Shown in pieces: positions 53,311 to 62,841 of a stretch of DNA of 64,000 nt (positions within the stretch are counted from its first letter, which is position 1; the number at the start of each line of letters is the position of its first letter). A program made the translations under genes and the position numbers. The stretch is from Streptomyces sp. NRRL F-6131 (GTDB lineage Bacteria; Actinomycetota; Actinomycetes; Streptomycetales; Streptomycetaceae), in NCBI GenBank assembly GCA_000719695.1, contig JOHN01000041.1, positions 1-64,000 on the forward strand, given 5' to 3'. The notes under the pieces are model-generated. The model worked only from the letters and a program-made list of their open reading frames with translations, was not told the DNA's origin and searched no databases.

Positions 53311-53525
53311 CGCTTCGAGGAAGTGGTAAGCCTTACCCCCAAGCGGGTGCCGACGCCGAGAAGCCCCCAGGGCGATGCCAGTACCTGGCGGCGCTTCGCA
53401 TCGCTGCCGCACAGGACGGTCCTCGTGCTGGGGCGAACGGGTCGCGTGGCGACGTAGCGGCCTCATGGAGCTCGGCGCATCACACTGGTCAGTCGCTGCT
53501 GCGGGGGAGCGAGGCTGAGGTACTG

Positions 53526-53632
53526 GGGAAGCCGGTGTCATCCAGGGCCCACACTTCCGGCCGCACCACCCCCACGGCCCGCCGCGCCAGGCGGGCCCGC
53601 ACGTCCTCGACCGGCCAGGTCGAGGACGTCAT
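53526..53632 (-). pseudogene. IS701-type transposase scrap
   Basis: Minus strand WPVEDVRARLARRAVGVVRP then EVWALDDTGFP; the last block corresponds to the first catalytic Asp (W-xDDTGFPK) of IS701-family transposases. It overlaps the last codons of the beta-lactamase-like gene in another frame, showing that the element inserted at or near the native end of that gene. Confidence 0.55.
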
Positions 53633-54899
53633 GATCACAACCGAATACGCTCCCTAGCAGCTTCTCGAAGGCCTTCCGGGTGGGCAGCGGGGTCGAGAGG
53701 CCACTGCCGTTCATCGAGACAGAGAGCTGACGGCGCAGGTCGGGGCTGGTGTACAGGAAGGTGCTGAAGCCCGGGATGCCGCCCGTGTGGCCCCAAAGCT
53801 CACCGCAGTCGGTGGTGGTCCGCTCCAGGCCCAGGCCGTACCCGCCCTGGCTCTGCGGGGTGACCGTCATCATCTCGGCGAGCTGCGGCCGGGGCAGCAG
53901 CCGCCTGCCGAGCAGGGCGGTGATGAAGGTGTTGAGGTCGGCGGTGGTGGAGATCCCGGCGCCGGACGCACCCGCCATGCTCGGGTCCAGGTCCGTGACG
54001 TCCACACGGCCGGTGGGCAGGTCGAAGTAGCCGTGCGCGTGCGGGCCGGGGACGGCCGTCTCGTGGTCGGGCATGGACGTGCCGGTCAGGCCCAGTGGGC
54101 GGATGATGCGACGCTCCACCTCCTGCTGCCAGGTGCGGCCGGTGGTCCGCTCGATGATCTGCCCGGCCAGGATGTAGTCGGTGTTGGAGTAGTGGTAGCC
54201 CTGGCCGGGCGGGAAGTACGCCGGGTGGTTGTTGGCCAGGGCGATGAGCTGCTGCGGTGTCCAGCGGGTATAGCGGCCGGACTCCAGCCATCGTTCGAGG
54301 GAACCGGGTGCCGTGGGGTCGAAGACGTGGTCCTCGGTGTAGTCGAACAGCCCGCTGGTGTGGTTGAGCAACTGGCGCAGGGTGATGTTCGCGCCGTTCG
54401 GCACCGCGCCCGGCAGCAGCCGCTCTACCGGGTCGTCCAGGCCCAACCGTCCCTCGGCGACCAGTTGGAGGACGACGGTGGAGACGAAGGTCTTGGTCAC
54501 GCTGCCGATCCGGAACCGGCCGGTCGCCGAAGCGGGGGCGCCGGTCGCGTAGTCGGCGGTACCGGCGGCGCCCTTCCACCGGGTGCGGCCGTACTTGCCG
54601 ACCCGGGCGAGTGAGGCCGAGGCGCCGCCGGAGTCGACGATGGCCTGCACCGCGGCGTCCAGGGCCCTGGGGTCGACGTCCTTGAGCGGCCCCCGGCCGA
54701 CGGCGTCCTGCGCCGGGTCCTGAGCAGCGGTCACCGTCACCACTGCGACCGGTCCCGCTGTGCCGAGAGCACCGGCCGCCGGGGCCGTCACCCCCACCAG
54801 GCCCGCGCCCGCCAGCGCGAGCGCCACCAGACGCACGGCCGGGCGGCCGCGCCGGCGCCCGCGACCGCCCGGACCCGTTCCGCCCCTGTGTTCCGCCAT
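53538..54899 (-). CDS. Serine beta-lactamase/D-Ala-D-Ala carboxypeptidase-like secreted hydrolase
   Basis: 453 residues from ATG 54899. A twin-Arg/Gly-rich N-terminus and signal helix (LVALALAGAGLVGVTAPAAG) precede a class C-type fold. The nucleophile is in SVTK (FRIGSVTKTF), the tyrosine motif in YSNTDY, and GHTGG near the end replaces KTG. The mature enzyme should act on peptidoglycan peptides or esters outside the cell. The last about 35 residues (after FEKLLGSVFG) are Gly/Ala/Arg-rich and read through the transposase scrap, so the native stop has been lost. Confidence 0.85.
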   Translation of the reverse strand: MAEHRGGTGPGGRGRRRGRPAVRLVALALAGAGLVGVTAPAAGALGTAGPVAVVTVTAAQDPAQDAVGRGPLKDVDPRALDAAVQAIVDSGGASASLARVGKYGRTRWKGAAGTADYATGAPASATGRFRIGSVTKTFVSTVVLQLVAEGRLGLDDPVERLLPGAVPNGANITLRQLLNHTSGLFDYTEDHVFDPTAPGSLERWLESGRYTRWTPQQLIALANNHPAYFPPGQGYHYSNTDYILAGQIIERTTGRTWQQEVERRIIRPLGLTGTSMPDHETAVPGPHAHGYFDLPTGRVDVTDLDPSMAGASGAGISTTADLNTFITALLGRRLLPRPQLAEMMTVTPQSQGGYGLGLERTTTDCGELWGHTGGIPGFSTFLYTSPDLRRQLSVSMNGSGLSTPLPTRKAFEKLLGSVFGCDHDVLDLAGRGRAGPPGAAGRGGGAAGSVGPG

Positions 54900-54966
54900 G
54901 CCCGTCCACCTTCCCGTGTCCGTGCTAAGGGCGAATGCAACACCCCGGTGAGTTACGACAACTGAC

Positions 54967-55390
54967 ATGTTGACAGCTGACGAGCATCGGGCCGTCGGCC
55001 CACGGTCCCTACCGACTCCGACCCTGGACGTACCTTCGAACGATGGGCCGCTCCCCCTCAGGGATGAGCCACCCCCCAGGGTCGGTCAGGGGCGCTCTCG
55101 CCCGCAGAGGCCGTCAGCCGAGCGGGGTCCGGGGGCAACTGGATCGCCGCCGGCCCCGACTCCCGGGTCGACCACCTGCTCGCCGAACTCACCCTCCTCG
55201 GCGTCCGCCAACCCCGCCCCCGCCGAGCACCGCGCCGCCCTCGCCACCGACACCGCGCTCGCCCTGGACTCACCGCCCGAGCGGCGGCCGCCGGGACCGA
55301 CCTGACGATGCCGGACGCGATGTGCACCGCCGCCGCCCACCGCCTCGCTGCTCGCCGCCGACCTGCTGCCCGCCGAGGCGCCGTAGCCAG
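54967..55390 (+). other. Decayed coding region, family unknown
   Basis: Pieces in different frames (GNWIAAGPDSRVDHLLAELT; AEHRAALATDTALALDSPPE; TASLLAADLLPAEAP then stop) look like one protein broken by at least two shifts. I do not recognise it. It faces the primase-polymerase scrap. Confidence 0.35.
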
Positions 55391-55449
55391 TGCCGGGTCC
55401 GCCACGCCCTGCCGGGAGTGGCGGACCCGATCCGCTGTCGTACTCGGCG

Positions 55450-55785
55450 TCACCCGTGGTGGCGGTCGCAGCGCAGGAAGCCGGCACAGTCGCATTCGTC
55501 AGTGCGGGTCCCGGGCAGCGCCGCCGCGAACTCGAGCAGGGAGACCACCACGCCCTGGGCACGGTGGACGTCGCAGGCCAGGAAGCCGAGCTGGCCCGGC
55601 AGGCGACGCCGATGTTGTCGCCCTCGCGCCGCCGCCGGCGGACCTCGTCCGGGTCGGTCCAGCATCGCGTGCTCCAGCCGCCGGTGGCGGGACGGCGGGC
55701 GCCGGGCGGCAGGGCGAAGACCGCCAGGCCCCGCCCGGCGAGGTCGACGGCCGCGTCCGTGGTCGGTGCCGCCGCAGGCTCAGCA
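55450..55785 (-). pseudogene. Bifunctional primase-polymerase (prim-pol) N-terminal fragment
   Basis: Minus strand DAAVDLAGRGLAVFALPPGA then RRPATGGWSTRCWTDPDEVR and REGDNIGVACRAS. After a shift near 55605 it continues LGFLACDVHRAQGVVVSLLE and FAAALPGTRTDECDC. This is the opening of the prim-pol domains carried by actinomycete plasmids, phages and integrative elements. It is fused in frame to the IS30 fragment. Confidence 0.7.
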
Positions 55786-56339
55786 GATATGGTGTCCCGC
55801 AGAGCCTGGCAGATCTGCTCCGGACTCCACTTCCGGTCCAGGTGGTTCTGGATGAAGTCCCTCAGCTCCGGGTTCTGTCCGATCTTGCCTGGCTTCGGGC
55901 GCGGGCGTCGTTGCTCGGCCCGCCGGTGCGCGGCATGCGGCCGGTAGGCCCATCGGGAGGCGTCCCCGCGCAAAGGCATGCCGTTGCGGCGTATCTCGCG
56001 ACTGATCGTGGACGGCCTGCGGCCCGGCTCGGAAGCGATCGCGCGGATGCTCGCATACTCCCGCAGCCGATCGGCTATGTGGATGCGGTCCTCCTCCCGC
56101 AGGTAGCGGGACGGGCCGGGAGCCGGTACCTCCACGCGAATGGGAGGTACCGGCTTCCGCCCGTTGGGTGGCGAGTGCCATCCGTTGCGCCACCGCTTGC
56201 CGGTCCGCAGGTTGACACCCACGATCCGGCACGCTTCCGCGCTGCTGCAGCCCTGCTGCATGAGCTGGAAGTATGCCTCCCGCTCACGCGTCAGCCGACG
56301 CCCTCTGCCGGTCCGGTCCTCCCGGATCTCGAAGTCCAT
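55786..56339 (-). pseudogene. IS30-family transposase N-terminal fragment
   Basis: It starts MDFEIREDRTGRGRRLTRER with the IS30-type helix-turn-helix (SSAEACRIVGVNLRTGKRWR) and second HTH (IADRLREYASIRAIASEPGR, RPSTISREIRRNG), to RKWSPEQICQALRDT. The DDE domain is replaced by prim-pol sequence at about 55786, a clean deletion junction. The combined open frame reaches 55086 but should not be a working enzyme. Confidence 0.8.
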
Positions 56340-56408
56340 CGCACCCCTTGAGCTGGGGTGTTGCAACGACCGATAGAGCCCAAGATGATTCTCTGGGGCG
56401 CGCACCGG

Positions 56409-57416
56409 TCAGCGTTCCCGCCCGGCGATCGCGGTGGCGAGGGCCCGCAGTTCCCGCCCGGCACGCTCGTTCATGAGGTCGGTGAGCAGCTTGGTGGACC
56501 GGTCCCGTTGGGCAGCGGCGTGGTTGGTGGCCCATGCCCGTCCGCCTGCCTGTTCCACCAGGTGGGCGAGTTCCTCGGGGCCAGCACTGCTGTCGCTCCG
56601 GTAGCGCGAGCGGAGCAGGCGGCCGGCTGTGGTTCCGGAGTTGAGGGCGGCGACGACGGGCAGGCTCTTCTTGCGGGCGGCGAGGTCGGCACCGACTGGT
56701 TTGCCGGTGCGGTCCTGGGTGCCCCAGATGCCGAGCAGGTCGTCGGTGAGCTGGAAGGCGAGGCCGACGGCCCGCCCGAAGCGGTCGAGTGCGTCGACGG
56801 TCTCGGGTGGCGCGCCGGCGGTCAGGGCTCCGAGCGCGCAGGCGCAGCCGAGCAGTGCGCCGGTCTTGGCCTCGGCCATGGCCAGGCACGATTCCAGGCT
56901 CACCTCGTCCAGGTTCTCGAACGCGAGGTCGGCGTGCTGGCCTTCGCACAGCTCGGCGACGCACGCGGCGAGCCTCGTGCTCCCCTCGATACCGACCGGC
57001 CCGACGAGCGGGAACGCCGCGGCCTGCAGGGCGTCACCTGCAAGCAGCGCATCGGCGGTCCCGAAGATCGTCCAGGCGGTGGGGCGGTGGCGACGCAGCC
57101 TGTCACGGTCCATGACGTCGTCGTGGAGCAGGGTGAAGTTGTGCACCAGTTCCACCGCTGCGGCGGTGCTGAGGACCTCTTCGGCGGGCGCGTCGCCGAC
57201 GGCGCGGGCCGAGGCCAGGACGAATGCGGGTCGTACCGCCTTGCGTGGGGGCAGGGCGGACGCGGGACTGTTGTCAGGGTCCCACCAGCCCAGGTGGTAG
57301 CCGGCGACCAGCCGCATGCGCGGGGGGAGCGCGTCCACGGCTGCCCGCAGGAACGGTTCGATGCTCGACCTGGCGTGGGCCGTCAGTTCGGCGGTGGGGT
57401 GGATGGCAGGGGGCAC
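56409..57416 (-). CDS. Polyprenyl diphosphate synthase
   Basis: 335 residues from a GTG with AAGGAG four bases ahead, inside the end of the P450 gene (34-bp overlap). The first aspartate-rich motif is LLHDDVMD (about 99-103, DDxxD) and the second is QLTDDLLGIWG (DDxxG instead of DDxxD). The chain-length region before the first motif reads AAVELVHNFTLL, with medium-size residues, so a C15-C20 product is plausible. It provides the prenyl diphosphate for the terpene cyclase of the same operon. A decayed near-copy lies at 49465-49830. Confidence 0.88.
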   Translation of the reverse strand: MPPAIHPTAELTAHARSSIEPFLRAAVDALPPRMRLVAGYHLGWWDPDNSPASALPPRKAVRPAFVLASARAVGDAPAEEVLSTAAAVELVHNFTLLHDDVMDRDRLRRHRPTAWTIFGTADALLAGDALQAAAFPLVGPVGIEGSTRLAACVAELCEGQHADLAFENLDEVSLESCLAMAEAKTGALLGCACALGALTAGAPPETVDALDRFGRAVGLAFQLTDDLLGIWGTQDRTGKPVGADLAARKKSLPVVAALNSGTTAGRLLRSRYRSDSSAGPEELAHLVEQAGGRAWATNHAAAQRDRSTKLLTDLMNERAGRELRALATAIAGRER

Positions 57417-58783
57417 GTGTCTCCTTCCGTGGTCGCGGACGCCCCCTCGCGGGGGTGGATCCGCAGGCGCAGGCGGCGGGGATGCAGGCTCAGGCTCGGC
57501 CGGGGGGACGGGTTTGATCCGGGGGCCGGCGCGAACCGCCAGTGCTGCAGGATCACGTTGAGGGCGATGGATGCCTCGGTGAGGCCGAAGACGTCCCCGA
57601 TGCACTTGCGGGCGCCGACGGAGAAGGGCATGAAGGCATCCCGCTGTTCACGGGTGGTCCGACCGGGGAGCCATCGGTCCGGGTCGAAGGTGTCGGGCGC
57701 GGGGAAGGCCGCGGGGTCGCGGTGGAGCGCCGCGATGCAGAAGTAGACGTCCGCACCTGCGGGCAGCAGGTGGCCGCCGAGTTCGGTGGTGTGCTTGGTC
57801 GTGCGGCTGAGGAGCCAGACCGGTGGGTAGAGCCGCAGGGCCTCGGTGAGGGTGCGTCGCAGGCACGGGAGCCCGGCGAGGCCGTCGTACGTGGGAGTCC
57901 GGGGCCCGAGCGTGCCGTCGATCTCGGCCTGGAGTTCGGCGTACCGGACGGGGTGGGTCACCAGCAGGTGCAGCGTCCAGGCCAACAGCGCGGCGGTGGT
58001 GTCGGTGCCGCCGGTGATGAACTCCCAGACGTTGGCGCGCACGAGCGCCCCGTCCATCAGGTCGGACGCCTCGGGTGCCAGCATCAGGGAGACGAGGTCC
58101 TGGTGAGGGTCGTCGGTGCCCCTGGCGGCGACGATCTCGGCGATGGCCCGGTCGGTGCGCCGCTTGGCGCGGTCGTAGCGGCGGTTGGCGGGCAGCGGGA
58201 TCCTGGAGGCCCAGGGGATCGCCGCGCGGACGGCGATGCCGCGAAGGGAGACGGGCAGGTCGCTCTGCATCTGTTCCAGGGCGCGCTGGGAGACGGGGTC
58301 GGTGAGGAGGCCGTCGGCGAGGGCGGCGGTGGTCAGGCGGCTCATCTCCTCGGAGACGTCGAGGATCTGGCCCGGCTTCCAGGCACGGATGTGGTCGACC
58401 GTCCGCCGGGCCGTCACCTGCGCGTACCGTGGCATCAGGTTCGTGCGGAAGGCCGGCTGCAGTAGTGGCCTCATCCTGTGGTGCAGGGCTGCCGGGCACT
58501 TCGCCAGACCGTTGCCCACCTCCGCGATCAGGGCGTCGAAAACGGGGCCGCCCTTGTCGAAGGAGCCGGCCGGGTCGAGCAGCAACTGCCGTACCAGCGG
58601 TATCGAGTTGACCACATAGCCGGTCCGGGGCCCCAGTCCGATGCGGACAACCGGGCCGAACTCGGCCAGGCCCTGGAAGAAGCCGAGCGGGTTCGTGGCC
58701 ATCGGGATCAGGTGGCCGAGCAGGGGGAGACGACCGGGCGCGTACGGCACGGTGTCGGCGGGTTCGCGCGAGGTGCGGGGCAC
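57383..58783 (-). CDS. Cytochrome P450
   Basis: 466 residues from a GTG at 58783. I-helix oxygen-binding block WEFITGGTDTTAALLAW, ExxR (TEALRLYP), and the heme loop FSVGARKCIGD with the axial Cys at about 394 are all present. It is soluble and is the only oxidase in the operon, so it should hydroxylate the cyclised (and perhaps methylated) terpene. The C-terminal tail of about 20 residues overlaps the synthase start. It lies 15 bp after methyltransferase 2. Confidence 0.92.
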   Translation of the reverse strand: MPRTSREPADTVPYAPGRLPLLGHLIPMATNPLGFFQGLAEFGPVVRIGLGPRTGYVVNSIPLVRQLLLDPAGSFDKGGPVFDALIAEVGNGLAKCPAALHHRMRPLLQPAFRTNLMPRYAQVTARRTVDHIRAWKPGQILDVSEEMSRLTTAALADGLLTDPVSQRALEQMQSDLPVSLRGIAVRAAIPWASRIPLPANRRYDRAKRRTDRAIAEIVAARGTDDPHQDLVSLMLAPEASDLMDGALVRANVWEFITGGTDTTAALLAWTLHLLVTHPVRYAELQAEIDGTLGPRTPTYDGLAGLPCLRRTLTEALRLYPPVWLLSRTTKHTTELGGHLLPAGADVYFCIAALHRDPAAFPAPDTFDPDRWLPGRTTREQRDAFMPFSVGARKCIGDVFGLTEASIALNVILQHWRFAPAPGSNPSPRPSLSLHPRRLRLRIHPREGASATTEGDTCPLPSTPPPN

Positions 58784-58798
58784 GATGTCCGTTCCTTG

Positions 58799-59623
58799 CT
58801 ACGCGCGGCGGGCGGTCACGAGCGCGTAGCCGACGGCGGGCAGTGCCCCGAACGCGTCGAGGACGTCCGCGCCGGCGGCGAGCCGCCGGCCCTCCGCCCC
58901 CGGTGAATCGGCCGCCGCACGCAGGAAGGCGGCGAGGTGCCCGTAGGTCGCCCTGACGTTCTCGCTGATGTCACTGAGGGCGTCCAGGATCCAGCCGGAG
59001 AGCGCCAGGTCGCGCTCGAACCGGGACATCGGAGTGAAGTCGGCGACCTGGAAGAGCTGCGCGGTCGCGGCGAGCGTGTCCTCGGCCGCGCCGGCGGGCG
59101 GCGGCTCCCGGAGGCAGACGTCGGCGATCACGAGCGGGCCCCCGGGGCGGACCACACGTGCGGCCTCGCGAAGGACGGCGAGCCGGTCGGGCATGTGCAG
59201 CAGGGACTCGATGGCCCAGGCGCCGGCGAAGGATCCGTCGTCGAACGGCAGTCGCGCGGCGTCGGCGATCCGGAACTCGACCCGGTCGGCCAGCCCGGCC
59301 TTCTGCGCCGCTGTCACGGCGAGGTCACGTTGGTGGGCGCTGACCGTGATGCCCGTGACCCTCGCGGCGGTGGCCCGGGCGATCTGCAGGGCGGGGCCAC
59401 CGGTACCGCAGCCGATGTCGAGCAGCCCGTCGTCCGGGAGCACGCCGAGGCGTTCACCGACCATCGTGGTCAGCCGGGCCGCGGCCGTCTCCATCGGAGC
59501 GGCCTCGTGCGGATCCCAGTAGCCGACGTGGATGCTGCCGCCGAGGGCCTCGACGAAGACGTCGGTCATCCGGTCGTACATCGCGGCGACATCGCCGCTA
59601 CCGGGCTGGAACGGGCTGCTCAT
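58799..59623 (-). CDS. Class I SAM methyltransferase 2 of the terpene operon
   Basis: 274 residues. SAM loop LLDIGCGTGGPALQIA, acidic ribose-binding end of strand 2 (VTGITVSAHQ), FRIADAARLPFDDGSF and the post-motif ESLLHMPDR place it with UbiE/sterol-type C-methyltransferases, which include prenyl and indole-terpene methylases. The ATG overlaps the methyltransferase 1 stop (ATGA). It may act on a prenyl diphosphate before cyclisation or on the finished terpene. Confidence 0.85.
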   Translation of the reverse strand: MSSPFQPGSGDVAAMYDRMTDVFVEALGGSIHVGYWDPHEAAPMETAAARLTTMVGERLGVLPDDGLLDIGCGTGGPALQIARATAARVTGITVSAHQRDLAVTAAQKAGLADRVEFRIADAARLPFDDGSFAGAWAIESLLHMPDRLAVLREAARVVRPGGPLVIADVCLREPPPAGAAEDTLAATAQLFQVADFTPMSRFERDLALSGWILDALSDISENVRATYGHLAAFLRAAADSPGAEGRRLAAGADVLDAFGALPAVGYALVTARRA

Positions 59624-60582
59624 CGCGGGAACCCCTGCCTGGACGAGCCGAAACGGCGGGTGATGATGCTGTAGACGGACGCCTTGTCCTCGTCGAGGGA
59701 CACGGAGAAGCTGGCGGCCATCTCGCGCAGTTCCCTGATGGGGCCGGTGACGCCGTCGGGAAAGCTCCGCTCGATGTTGAGGCGGACCTTCTGGAACCAG
59801 TGGACGACCTCCGCGTTGGAGGGCATGATCCGCATGTCCGCCAGGACCAGGCCGTGCTGCTCCAGCACGTGGGCGAAGTAGCCGGGGCTCTTGCGGTTGC
59901 CGCAGGCCAGGCGGTCGGTGGAGTCCGGGATCGCCGAGTGATAGCCCGCGAGGTCTCCCTTGTAGAGGGTGTCGGAGATGATCACCGTGCCGCCGGGCCG
60001 CACGCGTTCGGCGACGGTGGCGACGGAGGTCTCGAACACGTCGTTGAGGAAGTGGGTGTAGACGCCGCGGACGACGGCGAGGTCGTACCGCGGCTCAGGC
60101 TCGGGAATCAGGTCGATGTCCTGGCCGTCGCACAGGTAGAGGTTGATCCGTCCGGCCAGGCCGTCGGCGGCGATCTTCTCGGCGGCGTACTCCAGTTGAC
60201 GGCCGCTGATGTTGACGGCGTCGATCCGGTCGCACTCGGGGAAGCGCTTGGCGAGGTAGCGGGACAGGGAGCCCCAGCCGCACCCCACGTCCAGGATCCG
60301 CCGCACCGGCGCGCGGTCCGCGTGGGTGAGGCCGGCGAGCTCCAACTGGCGGTCGAAGTGGCGCACTTCGGAGGGGCCGACGGAGCCGGCGGTGGGTCCT
60401 TCGGCGAGCTCCGCCTCGTCGAACAGCCCGAACTGGAAGAGCAGGTTGTCCGGGCCGAGCGCCTTCTCCCACATCCATGGCGGGTCGTCGTAGGTGTGGA
60501 CGACCTTTGCACGGTAGGGGTCCGGGCGGGAGCTCGGTATCTCGGTGATGGCGGGGCGGGCGAGCGGAGTCACTCGGGTCAT
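59620..60582 (-). CDS. Class I SAM methyltransferase 1 of the terpene operon
   Basis: 320 residues. After a 60-residue N-terminal extension (VVHTYDDPPWMWEKALGPDN, LLFQFGLFDEAEL) come RRILDVGCGWGSLSRYLAKR (SAM loop), IDAVNISGRQLEYAAEKI and LYLCDGQDID. The FQFGL plus RQLELAGL arrangement recalls C-methyltransferases acting on small prenyl diphosphates, but I cannot prove the substrate. It begins one base after the terpene cyclase stop, so the two are co-translated, favouring a methyl transfer linked to the cyclase substrate. Confidence 0.85.
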   Translation of the reverse strand: MTRVTPLARPAITEIPSSRPDPYRAKVVHTYDDPPWMWEKALGPDNLLFQFGLFDEAELAEGPTAGSVGPSEVRHFDRQLELAGLTHADRAPVRRILDVGCGWGSLSRYLAKRFPECDRIDAVNISGRQLEYAAEKIAADGLAGRINLYLCDGQDIDLIPEPEPRYDLAVVRGVYTHFLNDVFETSVATVAERVRPGGTVIISDTLYKGDLAGYHSAIPDSTDRLACGNRKSPGYFAHVLEQHGLVLADMRIMPSNAEVVHWFQKVRLNIERSFPDGVTGPIRELREMAASFSVSLDEDKASVYSIITRRFGSSRQGFPR

Positions 60583-60583
60583 G

Positions 60584-61705
60584 TCAGGCTCCCCGGTTCG
60601 GGGAGGTGCGGTGGGAGCGCCCGGGGTCGTGCTGCCACCACCAGGCGATCGAGGGGATCGGGAGCGGCTCCGCATTGTCGAGGGCGGCCGGCGGGTCCTC
60701 GGTCAGGTCGCCGCCGACGAACGTGCGGGCCCCGCCGCCGGTGCCCGAGGTGGAGTTGTAGCGCTTGTTCGAGCAGTACCAGGCCAGCCCACCGGAGACG
60801 TAGTGGTCCAGGCCCGTGATGTAGTCCGTGAGACCTTGGGACGCCTGCCGGGCGACGTCGCGCGAGAGCCGCAGGTACAGGCCCATGACCCGGTTCCGGT
60901 AGTCCGTGCCGATCTCGACCGCGTCCTGCGGAGAGCAGGAGAACTCGCGCATGATGGTCGCCACCAGGTTGTGGCCCTTGCTCCGGCTGCGGGCCCGTTC
61001 CTTGGTGTAGGAGAAGAAGTCGCTGTCCCAGGTGCCCAGGGTGGCGGCCATCTCCAGGACCGCGCTGAACCTGTGGTCGGCCAGCTCGGCCTCCGTGACC
61101 TCGAGGTTCGGGACGATGCAGGCGAAGGTCGGGAAGGTCATGCCGCCGCCGCCGTAGAGACGGTGGATGACGTAGTCGTTGAGCGAGGGCTGGGTGGAGA
61201 CCTGCTTCCACATCTCGATCCAGAAGTAGCCGCGCTGCCATTCGGCGAAGCGTCGGCCGACGAGCGGCGAGGCGTACCGGTCGAGTCGCCTGCGGATGTC
61301 GCGGATCGCCATCGCGTACCGGTCGGACTCGTCGATGGGCAGGTCCGGGGACTCGATCGCGCGTTGCATGCGGCTGGAGGCCACGATGTGCTCGGCGGGT
61401 CGCAGGCTGGTGGGGCCCTCGTCGCAGTACTCGTCGTCATAGGCGAACGCCCAGAGCATGTAGTCGCTGGACACCTGCAGCAGTTCGTTCGAGCCGTAGG
61501 GGTACAGGATGGCCGCCAGGCGACCGCATTCGGCGTCGATCAGACGTCGGCGCTGGGTCGGGGTCCAGTACAGCCCGAATTCGTCCATGAAGTCGACGGT
61601 GCCGACTTCGGCCGCGGCGAGGTGCGGATGGGTACTGACGGGGAACGGGCAGTAGAACGGGGGTAGTTCGAGCCGGGTGAACCCAGGGTCGGTGCCGGTG
61701 GTCAT
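60584..61705 (-). CDS. Class I terpene cyclase
   Basis: 373 residues with AAAGGAAG ahead of the ATG. It opens with the bacterial terpene-synthase block LELPPFYCPFPVSTHPHLAA. The metal motif is DDEYCDE (Asp90, Asp91, Asp95, Glu96). The second metal site reads SDFFSYTKE (228-236), so the usual Asn of the NSE triad is Ser. The C-terminal Arg-Tyr pair (NKRYNS) is present. It has the size of sesqui- or monoterpene cyclases. Two methyltransferases beside it suggest a methylated substrate or product, though it is not a close match to methylisoborneol synthase blocks. Confidence 0.88.
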   Translation of the reverse strand: MTTGTDPGFTRLELPPFYCPFPVSTHPHLAAAEVGTVDFMDEFGLYWTPTQRRRLIDAECGRLAAILYPYGSNELLQVSSDYMLWAFAYDDEYCDEGPTSLRPAEHIVASSRMQRAIESPDLPIDESDRYAMAIRDIRRRLDRYASPLVGRRFAEWQRGYFWIEMWKQVSTQPSLNDYVIHRLYGGGGMTFPTFACIVPNLEVTEAELADHRFSAVLEMAATLGTWDSDFFSYTKERARSRSKGHNLVATIMREFSCSPQDAVEIGTDYRNRVMGLYLRLSRDVARQASQGLTDYITGLDHYVSGGLAWYCSNKRYNSTSGTGGGARTFVGGDLTEDPPAALDNAEPLPIPSIAWWWQHDPGRSHRTSPNRGA

Positions 61706-61722
61706 GCGCGCTTCCTTTCGGT

Positions 61723-62837
<1,115 letters not shown>

Positions 62838-62841
<4 letters not shown>

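Noticed and set aside
55086..56405. Single 439-residue gene
   Set aside because: The frame joins half of an IS30 transposase to a shifted prim-pol fragment and then antisense sequence, so it was split into two pseudogenes.
60584..61705. 2-Methylisoborneol synthase
   Set aside because: A cyclase beside methyltransferases suggested it, but the N-terminal blocks, the metal motif surroundings and the missing cyclic-nucleotide-binding partner do not fit the known methylisoborneol operon.
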